Origin: Natrononativus amylolyticus
Lineage (GTDB): Archaea; Halobacteriota; Halobacteria; Halobacteriales; Natrialbaceae
Length of the DNA: 64,000 nucleotides
Direction: 5' to 3'
Assembly (NCBI RefSeq): GCF_024362525.1
Contig: NZ_CP101458.1
Coordinates: 992,001-1,056,000, forward strand
The notes beneath the pieces were generated by a model. That model was not told where the DNA came from and did not search any database. It saw only the letters and a program-made list of their open reading frames with translations. Positions 44,060 through 52,814 of the stretch are shown here, piece after piece. The stretch's first letter is position 1; every line of letters begins with the position of its first letter. A program made the translations under genes and the position numbers.

Positions 44060-44324
44060 AGAGTTTCCCGTCCTCTGGAGGTTTCACCGCCAGAATATCG
44101 AGAAATTGGCGTAACCAGCGTTCCCGACAGTCAGACCGCGGAGCGATCTGACGCTCTCGAGACGGTGTAGAGAACCACTTTTCGTTCGATTTCGGTGCCA
44201 CAACAGAAGTGTCAAGCCACCGTCGTAGACCGTTCTCGGTCGACCGTTGTGGCCGTCGTTCGAGTACTGGAGCGTCGTTCGCGGTGTCCGGGGCCGGACG
44301 TGACTCGAGGCGGTACGCGTGTTA

Positions 44325-45056
44325 ATGGCACAAATGGCCGATGCGCAGTACTCAAGGTCGTTCCCACCGTGGCTATCGACAGTGATCGAGGAACTCTTCG
44401 GCGTCGTGGCCGGCGATCCCTTCGCCGTGATGAACACGGTCGGGCTGGTCGCCTTCGCGTTAGTCGGGGCGACCAAGGCGATCCGCGAGGAGTTCGACCT
44501 GTTCGGCGTCGCGGTCGTCGGGCTCGCGACGGCGTTCGCCGGCGGCGTGACCCGCGATATTCTCGTCGGTCGCGTCCCGCTGGCGCTCAGATCTGCAGAC
44601 GAGATCACCCTCGGACTGCTCGGCGTCGGTCTGGCGCTCGGGGTGAGCGCGCTCCTCGCAAACGCGGACGAACACCCGATCGCGCAGGTCTCCGACGCCG
44701 TCGGGCTCGCGGCGTTCGCCACGGCGGGCGCGATCGTCGCGGTCGAAACCGGCGTCTCGGGATTCGGCGTCGTCGCCATCGCGACCATCAACGCGGTCGG
44801 CGGGGGCGCGGTGGCGGACGTCCTGTTGAACCGCTCGCCGTTCGTCCTGCTCGAGGACGTCTACGCGAGCTGTGCGGTGCTGGGCGGCGCCGCCTACTGG
44901 CTGGCGGTAACCGCAGGCACGACGGGGAGCGCCGCCGCCGCGGCGTGTGCAGCGGTGACGGTCGGGACGCGGCTCGCGGCGGTCTCTCGCGGCTGGTCGC
45001 TGCCGACGGCACAGGCCCTGGGGCTCGCGCGAAAGCGGGTCGACGACACCCGGTAG
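44325..45056 (+). CDS. TRIC/UPF0126 family membrane channel protein
   Basis: 243 residues with about seven helices: NTVGLVAFALVGATKAIREEFDLFGVAVVGLATAFAGGVTRDILVG is the first UPF0126 repeat, and SDAVGLAAFATAGAIVAVETGVSGFGVVAIATINAVGGGAVADVLLN the second. GG(V/A)TRD-like and the duplicated repeats mark the trimeric intracellular cation channel family. Substrate may be K+. Starts: ATG 44325 (MAQMADAQ), with ATG 44334 as alternative. The 265-base gap before it holds the icd hairpin and an echo of the icd end. Confidence 0.82.
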   Translation: MAQMADAQYSRSFPPWLSTVIEELFGVVAGDPFAVMNTVGLVAFALVGATKAIREEFDLFGVAVVGLATAFAGGVTRDILVGRVPLALRSADEITLGLLGVGLALGVSALLANADEHPIAQVSDAVGLAAFATAGAIVAVETGVSGFGVVAIATINAVGGGAVADVLLNRSPFVLLEDVYASCAVLGGAAYWLAVTAGTTGSAAAAACAAVTVGTRLAAVSRGWSLPTAQALGLARKRVDDTR

Positions 45057-45130
45057 CTCTCTCGAGTCGCGACCGCTCGAGTACCCCGACGGCTCGTCGT
45101 TTCGCGGTTTCTGCGGGTTCGAACGTCCGC

Positions 45131-45994
45131 TTACGACGGCACGCGTCGCCGCCCCGTACGCCGGCGCCACCCGCCGGCGAGCAGCCCCGAGATCACGACG
45201 CCGACGAACGAGAAGGCGAGGACCGTCGTGAGGACGTCCGGATCCACGAAGCTGGTCGTCGCGATGAACAGCGCGATCGCCGCGTTTCTGACGGCGGTCG
45301 TGGTCGCGAGAACCTCGCGCGTCTCCCGGCCAGCACCTCCGAGGGAGTATCCCAACAGTAACGCCGCCACGGTAACGATCACCGAGACGAACAGTGCTCC
45401 CGTGCCGACGAGCGAGAGCATCTCTCCGTGGTAGACTGCCAGCAGGAGAACGAGCAAGAAGACGAAGGTGACGTCCGAGACGCGACGCGCGACCGGGAGG
45501 AGCCGGTCGGCAAGGCGCGACGTTCGGGCCTCGAGTCCGAGTCCAACGAGCAGCGGAACGAGCTGGACGGCGACGACCAGCTGTGCGATCCCGAGGGGAT
45601 CGACGCTCACGCCGCCGGGCATGAGCAGCGCCATCGTCACCGGAATCGTCACCACGGAAACGATTCCCAGCACGGCCATCAGCCCGCTCGCGTACGCGAG
45701 ATCGCTGTCCGAGATTTCGGCGAGCTTGGGGCCGAACGGCGCGCCCGGCGCCACGGCGAGTAGCAGTATTCCCACCGCGTACCCGGTCTCCATCGGAACG
45801 GCGAGGACGAGCGCGTACGCCACCAGCGGGACGAGGACGAGGTTCGCCAACAGTGACCTCGCCATGAGCCCGCGCCGACCGAGAGCGCGACGCAGCTGCC
45901 CGGCCGACAGCTCGAGACCCATCGCGAGCATCGTCGAGAGCACGAAGACGGTCGTCGCGAGATCGACCAGCGCATCGACTGTGACGTCCACCAT
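45131..45994 (-). CDS. Bile acid:sodium symporter family protein
   Basis: 287 residues, about nine helices: VDLATTVFVLSTMLAMGLELS, LLANLVLVPLVAYALVLAVP, GILLLAVAPGAPFGPKL (the substrate-site AxAPGxP-like motif), LVVAVQLVPLLVGLGL, VFLLVLLLAVYH, VTVAALLLGYSLGG, ALFIATTSF. The family imports organic anions with Na+; in bacteria some members carry arsenite or pantoate-like acids. No arsenic gene is near, so the substrate is open. Convergent with the TRIC gene. Confidence 0.82.
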   Translation of the reverse strand: MVDVTVDALVDLATTVFVLSTMLAMGLELSAGQLRRALGRRGLMARSLLANLVLVPLVAYALVLAVPMETGYAVGILLLAVAPGAPFGPKLAEISDSDLAYASGLMAVLGIVSVVTIPVTMALLMPGGVSVDPLGIAQLVVAVQLVPLLVGLGLEARTSRLADRLLPVARRVSDVTFVFLLVLLLAVYHGEMLSLVGTGALFVSVIVTVAALLLGYSLGGAGRETREVLATTTAVRNAAIALFIATTSFVDPDVLTTVLAFSFVGVVISGLLAGGWRRRTGRRRVPS

Positions 45995-46188
45995 CTACCG
46001 TTCTCTCGGAGCAGCGAACAGAAATAGGCGGTGACTCCCCGGCGGTTGCCGGTACTCGGGACCGGCCCGTCGTGCGACGAGCGTGATCTCGAGGACGACC
46101 GAACGCCGCCACCGCGCGAGTCTCGAACCGCGAACGGTGATCAGGCTCGAGAGGTCGTTCGAGCGTGTGGCTCACGTCCCTCCAACGT

Positions 46189-46638
46189 TCATTCGGGCGG
46201 TGCGTCCAGCAACCCGTACTTGAGCCGGTAGAGGATCGTCGCCGCGGAGCTACCGAGGGTGTAGCTGAACGACGCCTCCCTGTCGGAGAGGCCGAACGCC
46301 ACGCCGCCGACGGAGAGGGCGCCGCCGACGAGCGCGCGGCGCAGCCACGACCGGCGAATCGACCAGACGTCGCGGTCGTAGAGAGCGCGGTAGCAGACGG
46401 CGGCCGCCGCACCCACGACGACCCACCGCGCCGAGAGCCGCGTGTTACCGACGGCGACGCCGCTTCCGGATGCGGTGTCTCGGTCCTCGCCCGCGCCGGA
46501 GAGCGACGGCGCCGACTCGAGGCGGCCGGTCTCGCTCCGGTCTGCACGAGCGGCCGCTCGCTCCGCGGCGATCAGACCGACGAGGGCGAGGAGGCTGACG
46601 ACCAAATCGAGCAGCGCACGGGATCGACGGGACACCAT
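46189..46638 (-). CDS. Small membrane protein, hypothetical
   Basis: 149 residues. One hydrophobic N-terminal helix (ALLDLVVSLLALVGLIAA), a Ser/Gly-rich linker, WVVVGAAAAVCYRALY, then RALVGGALSVGGVAFGLSD and TLGSSAATILYRLKYGLLDAPPE. No known motif. It neighbours a winged-helix regulator in the same orientation but 124 bases apart. Function unknown. Confidence 0.55.
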   Translation of the reverse strand: MVSRRSRALLDLVVSLLALVGLIAAERAAARADRSETGRLESAPSLSGAGEDRDTASGSGVAVGNTRLSARWVVVGAAAAVCYRALYDRDVWSIRRSWLRRALVGGALSVGGVAFGLSDREASFSYTLGSSAATILYRLKYGLLDAPPE

Positions 46639-46762
46639 GCTCGTTTCGCAACAGGTGTTCGGCCGTCGTATCTGTTTCGACGGGAGTGCCGCGATGTCTT
46701 CGGTCTGCGGTTGCGTCTCCGTCTCGAGCGGTCACGCGTACGGGATCAGTACGTCGGGGTCG

Positions 46763-47155
46763 TCACCCGCCGTACTCCTCGAGGGACTCCCACTCCCGCC
46801 GGAGCAGTTCGCGGATACCGTGTTCGAGGATCGCTTCGCCCATGGCGCTCGCCCGGTAGTAGGAGTACAGGCCGCGGCTGTCGGTCGTCTTCCGCTTCCG
46901 ATTCTCGACGAGGCCCACGTCGACCAGTTCCTCGAGGTGGTAGTGGAGCGTGTTCCCCCGCAGGTCGAGCGCCTCCCGGAGTTCGGTCGCGCTCATGTCG
47001 CCCCCCTCGACGAGCGCGTTCAGGATGCGAAACCGGTGTTCGTTCCCGATGGACCGTTGCATCTCGAGGTAGGCCTCGAGCGGGAGGATGCTGTGGTCGG
47101 GAAGCAGCGACCGCTCCTCGCGGCGACCGGCGTCGCTGTCGGGTGCGCCTGCCAT
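46763..47155 (-). CDS. ArsR-type winged-helix transcriptional regulator
   Basis: 130 residues. The wHTH is clear: LEMQRSIGNEHRFRILNALVEGGDMSATELREALDLRGNTLHYHLEELVDVGLVENRKR (~30-88). The wing residues TTDSRGLYSYYRASAMGEAILEHGI follow. It probably represses or activates one or both neighbours; no ligand site is visible. The divergent space to the next gene (95 bases) contains CAATTTAAATA at 47218-47228. Confidence 0.85.
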   Translation of the reverse strand: MAGAPDSDAGRREERSLLPDHSILPLEAYLEMQRSIGNEHRFRILNALVEGGDMSATELREALDLRGNTLHYHLEELVDVGLVENRKRKTTDSRGLYSYYRASAMGEAILEHGIRELLRREWESLEEYGG

Positions 47156-47220
47156 GCGAGAGGTTACGGCCGGCAGCGGCTTAGTCGTTATTGACTCAAT
47201 GATCGCTGAAAGGGCTACAA

Positions 47221-47228
47221 TTTAAATA
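47221..47228 (+). promoter_or_regulatory. TATA box of the 47251 gene
   Basis: TTTAAATA lies 23-30 bases before the ATG at 47251, an almost perfect consensus for a leaderless gene. Confidence 0.75.
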
Positions 47229-47250
47229 CCAGCCGTCCGTGACTCGCCGT

Positions 47251-47784
47251 ATGCGCGACCGGTTGCTCGACGAACTCGCCCCCGTCCCCCGCCACGAGTT
47301 CCTCGTCTACGTCATGGGACCGTACAAGTCGACCGGCCCCGACGAGAACGAGGCGCTGTTCGACCTCCTCGTGACGGTTCGCGACCGTTTGCGGACCGAA
47401 TCCGGCGTCAACGCCTTCCTCGCGGTCGACCCGGAGATCCCGCTCGAGGAGGTCGACGCCGCCACCCAGAGCATCGCGTTCGCCCGCGCGAGCAACGCGG
47501 TCGTCTTCGTGTTGCCCTTCGACGGCGACAATCTGGGCGTCGGCGTCGAGGTCGGCTCGGTGCTCGAGGACATCTACCAGTCCGACGACACGAACCGCGC
47601 CGAGCGAATCGTGCTGATCCACGAGGAGGGGGTCCGAAGCGCGATGCTCGGGGGCGTGACCCGGCGCTGGGACGCGACGGTGTACGCGTACGCGGACGCG
47701 GACGAACTCCTCCTGCGAGCGAAGGAGTTCGTCGGGAACGTCGTCAGTCGGGAGTCGACCGGCGACCTACCCCGACTCGAGTAG
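47251..47784 (+). CDS. DUF7509-like protein with nucleoside 2-deoxyribosyltransferase-type fold features
   Basis: 177 residues. Strand-helix order begins LVYVMGPYKSTGPDENEALFDLL (GPYKS like the NDT/TIR-like N-terminal loop), goes through VNAFLAVDPEIPLEEVDAATQSIAFARASNAVVFVLPFDGDNLGVGVEVGSVLE (Glu in VGVEVG in the place of the catalytic Glu of deoxyribosyltransferases) and ends with ADELLLRAKEFVG. It may act on nucleotides or NAD; this is inference from local motifs. Common in haloarchaea, function untested. Confidence 0.65.
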   Translation: MRDRLLDELAPVPRHEFLVYVMGPYKSTGPDENEALFDLLVTVRDRLRTESGVNAFLAVDPEIPLEEVDAATQSIAFARASNAVVFVLPFDGDNLGVGVEVGSVLEDIYQSDDTNRAERIVLIHEEGVRSAMLGGVTRRWDATVYAYADADELLLRAKEFVGNVVSRESTGDLPRLE

Positions 47785-47824
47785 CGATAGTAGTCGTGAC
47801 CGGGTGTGCACTGACCCCCAACGA

Positions 47825-48163
47825 CTACTCCTGCCAGCTCGGATTCTCCCGCGGCGGGCTGAAGATGTCCACGCCGCGTACAACCTCGTCGCCGCGGTTC
47901 TCCGCCGCGTGGGGCTGATCACCCGGGAGTCCGTACGAATCGCCGGGGCCGCAGACGATTTCTTCGCCGTCCGTGAGGAAGGTCAGTTCCCCCTCGTAGA
48001 TGAACCCGGTCTGCTCGTGGGGGTGGCTGTGCTCGTCGACCCGCGCGCCCGGTTCGATCTCGAAGTGCTGGACGTTCATCGATTCGGTTCCCGCCATCAG
48101 GGCCAGGTGGACGCCGTCGGCGGCTTCCGAGGGCTCGAGATCCTCGAGTGCGATCCGTTCCAT
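47825..48163 (-). CDS. Cupin domain protein
   Basis: 112 residues. Cupin motif 1 is HPHEQTGFIYEGELTFLTDGE (His-x-His ... Glu ... Gly) and motif 2 is GPGDSYGLPGDQPHAAENRGDEV with the late His. A mononuclear metal site is likely. The protein is too small for a specific enzyme call. The Met at 48163 (MERIALEDL) is used; the ATG at 48187 adds eight residues. Confidence 0.82.
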   Translation of the reverse strand: MERIALEDLEPSEAADGVHLALMAGTESMNVQHFEIEPGARVDEHSHPHEQTGFIYEGELTFLTDGEEIVCGPGDSYGLPGDQPHAAENRGDEVVRGVDIFSPPRENPSWQE

Positions 48164-48321
48164 GGGTCGTGAACGCAGCCGACACACCTAAGAATTGGTG
48201 CGGTGGCAACCCCTGCGGTACGTCGGGGCGAGAGACCCACCAGAACTCGGGGTCCCGACCGCCCGACCAGTTCCGGTCCGGTTGCCGAAGGTTAAACTAC
48301 GAACCGCGCCCAGAGACGGGT

Positions 48322-48846
48322 ATGTACGCAGTCGTCGGCTGCTCTGACTGTGCGAACCTCTGGCTCATCGAGGGGCGCTCCGCGACCACCCAGTGTCCCC
48401 GCTGTGGCTCGCGTAGGGCCTATGAGAAGCGAAAGAAGTTCGTCGAGACCGACGACGCCGACCACGCCCGCGAGGTCCGCGCCTCGATGCTCGCCAACCG
48501 CCAGGGCCACGGCGATGCGTTCGCGAAGGTGGACTCGTTCGCCGAGCTCGAGTCGCAGGTCGAAGACGGCGTCGTCGACGACGCGGAGTACCTCGAGGCG
48601 TCGGGCCTCGACGTCGAGAAAGTCGACGCCGCCGCCGAGCGCGACCCCCGCCAGCCGACCCGGAGCGGGAGCAAGCGGGAGATCGTCGAGGCGGCGCTCG
48701 CGGACCTCGAGCGACCCACCGAGGCCGAGGTCGTCGAGTACGCCGGCGAGCGGGGCGTCGACGCGGGCTACGCCGAGGCGGCGCTCGAAAAGCTCGTTCG
48801 AAGCGGCGAGGTCAGCGAGAGCGGCGGGCGGTACCGGCGACTGTGA
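48322..48846 (+). CDS. Zinc-ribbon plus winged-helix protein (DUF5817-like)
   Basis: 174 residues. An N-terminal zinc ribbon (YAVVGCSDCANLWLIEG...TTQCPRCGSRRAYEKR; Cys7, Cys10, Cys26, Cys29) is followed by an acidic linker and a C-terminal winged-helix-like unit (KREIVEAALADLERPTEAEVVEYAGERGVDAGYAEAALEKLVRSGEVSESGGRYRRL). Typical of haloarchaeal nucleic-acid-binding proteins; exact function unknown. Start at ATG 48322, just before the ribbon. Confidence 0.75.
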   Translation: MYAVVGCSDCANLWLIEGRSATTQCPRCGSRRAYEKRKKFVETDDADHAREVRASMLANRQGHGDAFAKVDSFAELESQVEDGVVDDAEYLEASGLDVEKVDAAAERDPRQPTRSGSKREIVEAALADLERPTEAEVVEYAGERGVDAGYAEAALEKLVRSGEVSESGGRYRRL

Positions 48847-48917
48847 GCGGCCGGCCGGCGACGCGCCCAGCGCCGACAGCGGCACAGTTTTCACCCGGCG
48901 ACCGAAACATCATTCAG

Positions 48918-49274
48918 ATGGACGAAACGGTGGACGTACAGGGAACGGCGATCGGCCTCGGCGGCCTGCTCGCGCTCGGAGCGTTGCTCTACGGCTCGTT
49001 CGTCAGCGAGACGGTGTTCGGCCTCGAGGCGACCACGGCGGCGACGTGGGTGTTCGCCGCCACGTTCCTCGCCGTGGCGCTCCTCCACGGCGCGTACGGC
49101 CGCCGCGACCTCGGAGTGGCCCACGGCGGTGCCGCACTCGGCCTCGTGCTCGTCCTCCAGGACACCCCCCTCCTGATGGTGTTCGGACTCGTCGTCCTCG
49201 TCGCGGCCGGCTCGTACATCGCGGTCGCCACGCTCAGAGCGCGCGACGCCGATGCGCCGGCACGGGCGGACTAG
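48918..49274 (+). CDS. Four-helix membrane protein, hypothetical
   Basis: 118 residues: GTAIGLGGLLALGALLYGSFV, TAATWVFAATFLAVALLHGAY, GGAALGLVLVLQ, LMVFGLVVLVAAGSYIAVATL, and a charged tail. Very short loops. No motif I recognise. Start at ATG 48918 (MDETVDVQ). Its stop overlaps the stop of a 42-residue minus-strand protein. Confidence 0.6.
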   Translation: MDETVDVQGTAIGLGGLLALGALLYGSFVSETVFGLEATTAATWVFAATFLAVALLHGAYGRRDLGVAHGGAALGLVLVLQDTPLLMVFGLVVLVAAGSYIAVATLRARDADAPARAD

Positions 49275-49399
49275 ACGAGCCCCGCCGCGGCCGCGATCGA
49301 CAGCGCCAGCGTACAGATCGTCAGCAGTAACTCGACCAGCAGCAGGTACTGGTACGCGCGATGCGACTCGAGCGAGGGGTCGGGGCAATCGGACGACAT
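49271..49399 (-). CDS. Single-helix membrane microprotein (42 aa)
   Basis: Reads MSSDCPDPSLESHRAYQYLL, then a hydrophobic helix LVELLLTICTLALSIAAAAG and ends LV, with TAG at 49271-49273. It follows the normal haloarchaeal codon pattern and has a well-placed start. A single transmembrane segment with a Cys and His in the exposed part. It could be a membrane regulator or nothing; short ORFs of this length arise by chance in GC-rich DNA. Confidence 0.45.
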   Translation of the reverse strand: MSSDCPDPSLESHRAYQYLLLVELLLTICTLALSIAAAAGLV

Positions 49400-49508
49400 G
49401 GGATGGCGCGTCCGCCGGTGCTCGCCGAACGGACGCACCAATGGCTACCGGCCACCGGGTCAAATACCATTGCCAACACCGCGGAGTGAAAGTGAAAGTG
49501 GTCGCGCG

Positions 49509-50813
49509 CTACCGGCCGAGGTCCTCGTGGGCGCTCGCGAGGTGTCTCGAGGCCAGTGCGGCCAGAAGCGAGAGTTCGCCGGCGAGCGCGCCGACGGCGA
49601 TCACTTCCGCCAGCGCGTCGGCGTTGCTCCCCGCGGGGTCGCCGCCGCCGCGAAGGCCGAGCACCTCGAGCGCCTCGGACTGGGTCGGCAGTTTGGTGCC
49701 GCCGCCGACGGTGCCGACCTCGAGTGAGGCCAGCGAGACGCTCGCGTAGAGGTCGCCGGAGCCCGATTCGGCCCCGCCCTCGTCGTCGCCCGCCCCGTCG
49801 CGCGGGCGGACGTCCATCGTCGTGATCGCGTTGGCCCCCTCGACGACCTGGGCCTCGTCCTGGCCGGTCGCGAGGAAGGCCGCGCCGACGACGTTCGCGG
49901 CGTGGGCGTTGAATCCCAGGCTCCCCGCCTTGGCGCTGCCGATTAGGTTCTTTCGCGTGTTGGCCTCGGCGATCGCCGCCGCGGTCGTGTGGAGGCGCTC
50001 CTCGACGATCTCGCCGGGGATCATGACGTCCGCGGTCACCGACCGGCCGCGACCCTCGACGGCGTTGATCGCGGCGGGTTTCTTGTCCGAACAGAGGTTC
50101 CCCGAGAGGGCGACCAGGTCCGCGGGCGTCTCGCTCTCGACGACCTCGCAGGCTTTCCCGGTGGCGATGGTGGCCATGTTCATCCCCATCGCGTCCTTGG
50201 TGTCGTAGGCGAACCGGAGGTAGACCGAATCGCCGACGACGTAGGGCTCGACGCCCAGCAGTTCGCCGTGGCTCGTCGTTTCCTCTGCGGCCTCGCGCAG
50301 GCTCTCGAGGTTCGACTCGACCCACTCGACGGTCTCCGCCGCTTCGGCAACCCCCTGAACGCGGAAGACGGGGGCGCGGGTCATCCCCGACTTCGTGACC
50401 CTGGCGTCGGCCCCGCCGGCCGAGCGGATCACCGACAGCCCACGGTTGACGGAGGCGAGCAGGGCACCCTCGGTGGTCGCAAGCGGAAGGTAGTACTCGC
50501 CGCTGGCGGCCCCGCCAGCGTTCGCGTCGTCGCCGTCCGCGCCGTCATCCCCGCGTCCGCCGTCGTTGACGACGACCGGCCCGACGACGCCCATCGGCAC
50601 CTGAGCGGCGCCGATCATGTTCTCGATGGCCGACTCGGCTTCGACGGCGTCGAAGGCGTAGTCGCCGACGGTCTCGAGGCCGGCGTCGGTCTCGTCCTCG
50701 AGCAGCCGGCGGCGGGCCGTCGCGGCCGTGTCGTGGTCGGCGTGCTCCTCGAGTTCGTGCAGGCGTAACTCGCCGTCTCGTACCCGGTCGACGAGGGCGT
50801 CGGCGTCAGTCAT
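49509..50813 (-). CDS. hmgA: 3-hydroxy-3-methylglutaryl-CoA reductase
   Basis: 434 residues, class I. It makes mevalonate for isoprenoid lipids (with idi at 0.3 kb). Seen: ENMIGAAQVPMGVVGPV (CoA), TTEGALLASVNRG, RFAYDTKDAMGMNMATIATGKA, LSGNLCSDKKPAAIN (catalytic Lys) and EVGTVGGGTKLP, with the C-terminal His in LASAHEDLGR. Two Asp/Gly-rich insertions (after VVVND and after DVRPRD) are haloarchaeal; the first overlies a perfect 9-bp inverted repeat (50511-50530). Start at 50813 (MTDADALVDR). Confidence 0.94.
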   Translation of the reverse strand: MTDADALVDRVRDGELRLHELEEHADHDTAATARRRLLEDETDAGLETVGDYAFDAVEAESAIENMIGAAQVPMGVVGPVVVNDGGRGDDGADGDDANAGGAASGEYYLPLATTEGALLASVNRGLSVIRSAGGADARVTKSGMTRAPVFRVQGVAEAAETVEWVESNLESLREAAEETTSHGELLGVEPYVVGDSVYLRFAYDTKDAMGMNMATIATGKACEVVESETPADLVALSGNLCSDKKPAAINAVEGRGRSVTADVMIPGEIVEERLHTTAAAIAEANTRKNLIGSAKAGSLGFNAHAANVVGAAFLATGQDEAQVVEGANAITTMDVRPRDGAGDDEGGAESGSGDLYASVSLASLEVGTVGGGTKLPTQSEALEVLGLRGGGDPAGSNADALAEVIAVGALAGELSLLAALASRHLASAHEDLGR

Positions 50814-50910
50814 ACTCGTGCGGTCACAGCGGCGGTTCCTAAGGGTTGCTGATTCGTGCGCCGGGATCTCGATCCGGTAACGAGCCCGCGGTAACAAACC
50901 TATCAGGGTG

Positions 50911-50918
50911 TTATAAGG
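50911..50918 (+). promoter_or_regulatory. TATA box of the 50941 gene
   Basis: TTATAAGG lies 23-30 bases before the ATG at 50941. Confidence 0.7.
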
Positions 50919-50940
50919 TTTCGGAGACAGTACGGGTCGC

Positions 50941-51126
50941 ATGGACTACAAGGACCTGGTCGTCGTCGGCGCCGCGGCGCTGGGCGCGTACGCCGGTGCG
51001 GCCGTCGGCGGGCTGGTCGGACTGCTCGCGGGACTGGTCGTCGGCGCCGGCGTCAGCGCCGTGTGGGCCTACGAGTCCGACGTTCGAGAGTACGAGCGAC
51101 GACTCGAGAGCACAGAGCGCGAGTGA
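50941..51126 (+). CDS. Glycine-zipper membrane protein (61 aa)
   Basis: Starts MDYKDLVVVGAAALGAYAGA, followed by AVGGLVGLLAGLVVGAGVSAVWAY and a charged end (ESDVREYERRLESTERE). The Gly-x3-Gly pattern packs helices closely, as in glycine-zipper proteins. A good TATA box supports it. It may stabilise a membrane complex; no partner is known. Confidence 0.62.
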   Translation: MDYKDLVVVGAAALGAYAGAAVGGLVGLLAGLVVGAGVSAVWAYESDVREYERRLESTERE

Positions 51127-51241
51127 GTCGGCCGCGGTCACGCGGCGCGGACGGCACGCCGTACTCGAATCCGCAGGCCAGCACCGCCACCGCCGACCCG
51201 CTTTCCCAACGATTTTGGCGCTCGCCCGCGCGCTCTCTCGC

Positions 51242-52804
51242 ATGACCGAAGCCGCCGACCGCCTGCTCGTAAACGCGGAGGTCCACACGCTCGCCGATCC
51301 GGACGATACCGCCGAAGCCGTCGCCGTCCGCGACGGCGAGATCGTCCGCGTCGACCGCGACTACGAGATCGAGTTCCTCGAGGGCGTCGAGACCGACGTC
51401 ATCGACTGTGAGGGACGGGTCGTCCTGCCGGGCTTTATCGACGCCCACACGCACATGGAGAACCTGGGGCAGTACCTCGTCCACGCGGACCTCTCGAGCG
51501 TCGACGGGCCCGAGGGGGCCGTCGACGCTCTCCGCGAACAAGCCGAAAGCGATCGCGAGTGGCTCCTCGGGTTCGGCTACGACGAGAGCGAGTGGGACGA
51601 AAATCGGTATCTGACCCGCGAAGATCTCGACCGTGTGAGCGAGGACCGGCCCGTGGTCGCCATGCGCGTCGACATGCACACCGCCTCGCTGAACTCGGTC
51701 GCACTCGAGCGCCTGCTCGAGGCGATGCCGGATCACGACGTCGAAACGGCGGGCGGCGAGCCGACTGGCGTGGTCGTCGAGGAGGCGACCGAGGCGGTCT
51801 GGAACGCCGTCGAACCCGACTACGCGGAAACCCGCGAACTCGTCACCGCGGCGATCGACCACGCGACGAGTCTGGGGGTGACGGGCGTCCACGACAAGGT
51901 CCGCGAGTCCCACGCCCCGCGGGTGTACCGCGACCTCGAGGCCGAGGGCGACCTCGATATTCGAGTGCGGCTGGATTACTGGGCGGACCACCTCGAGAGC
52001 GTCCTCGACGTCGGTCTCGCGACCGATGCCGGCAGCGAGTTCGTCCGAACGGGGGCGATCAAGTCCTTCACCGACGGGAGCTTCGGCGGCCGGACGGCGA
52101 AGCTGTTCGAGGCGTACGCGGACGCCCCGCAGGCCGCGGACGGCGGAGACAACGGAGGCGACGACGGCCGCGGTCAGTGGGTCGTCGACCCCGACGAACT
52201 CGCCGAGATCGCGGGGACGGCGACCGCGGCGGACTTGCAGCTCACGGTCCACGCCATCGGCGACGAAGCGATCGAGGAGACGGTCGCCGTCTTCGAGGAG
52301 ACGCCGAACCTCGAGTCCGCGCGCCACCGGGTCGAACACGCCGAACTCGCGACCGACGAGGGGATCGAGCGGATGGCCGAGGGCGGGATCGTCGCCTCAG
52401 TGCAGCCGAACTTCCACCAGTGGGCCCAGGAGGGGGGCCTCTACGACCAGCGCCTCGGAACCGAGCGCAGCGCGCGGACGAACCGGCTGCGGACGCTGCT
52501 CGAGGCGGGCGTCCCGCTCGCGTTCGGCTCGGACTGCATGCCGCTGGACCCGCTGCTCGGGATTCACTACGCCGTCACCGCGCCAACCGAGGCCCAGCGG
52601 CTCTCGGTGACGGAGGCGCTCCGGGCCTACACGCACGGGGCGGCCTACGCCGGCTTCGACGAGGATCGGCTGGGCACCGTCGAAGTGGGGAAGAAGGCGG
52701 ATCTGGTGGTGCTCGAGGAGTCGCCCTGGGAGGCGGATCGAATCGACGAGATCGACGTCGCGCTGACGCTGGTCGACGGTGAAGTCGTCTACGACGGCCG
52801 ATAG
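51242..52804 (+). CDS. Amidohydrolase (YtcJ-like, amidohydrolase_3 family)
   Basis: 520 residues. Metal-dependent hydrolase: DAHTHMENLG (His-x-His at ~62-64) is the first metal motif; later LTVHAIGDEAIEE, RVEHAELATDEG, VQPNFHQWA and FGSDCMPLDPLLGI (Asp) complete the site. YtcJ-like proteins hydrolyse N-substituted formamides or cyclic amides; substrate unknown. Acidic linker residues DGGDNGGDDGRG near 300 are an insertion. It is the last gene before the scar at 52.8 kb. Confidence 0.85.
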   Translation: MTEAADRLLVNAEVHTLADPDDTAEAVAVRDGEIVRVDRDYEIEFLEGVETDVIDCEGRVVLPGFIDAHTHMENLGQYLVHADLSSVDGPEGAVDALREQAESDREWLLGFGYDESEWDENRYLTREDLDRVSEDRPVVAMRVDMHTASLNSVALERLLEAMPDHDVETAGGEPTGVVVEEATEAVWNAVEPDYAETRELVTAAIDHATSLGVTGVHDKVRESHAPRVYRDLEAEGDLDIRVRLDYWADHLESVLDVGLATDAGSEFVRTGAIKSFTDGSFGGRTAKLFEAYADAPQAADGGDNGGDDGRGQWVVDPDELAEIAGTATAADLQLTVHAIGDEAIEETVAVFEETPNLESARHRVEHAELATDEGIERMAEGGIVASVQPNFHQWAQEGGLYDQRLGTERSARTNRLRTLLEAGVPLAFGSDCMPLDPLLGIHYAVTAPTEAQRLSVTEALRAYTHGAAYAGFDEDRLGTVEVGKKADLVVLEESPWEADRIDEIDVALTLVDGEVVYDGR

Positions 52805-52814
52805 TCGCCCGACA

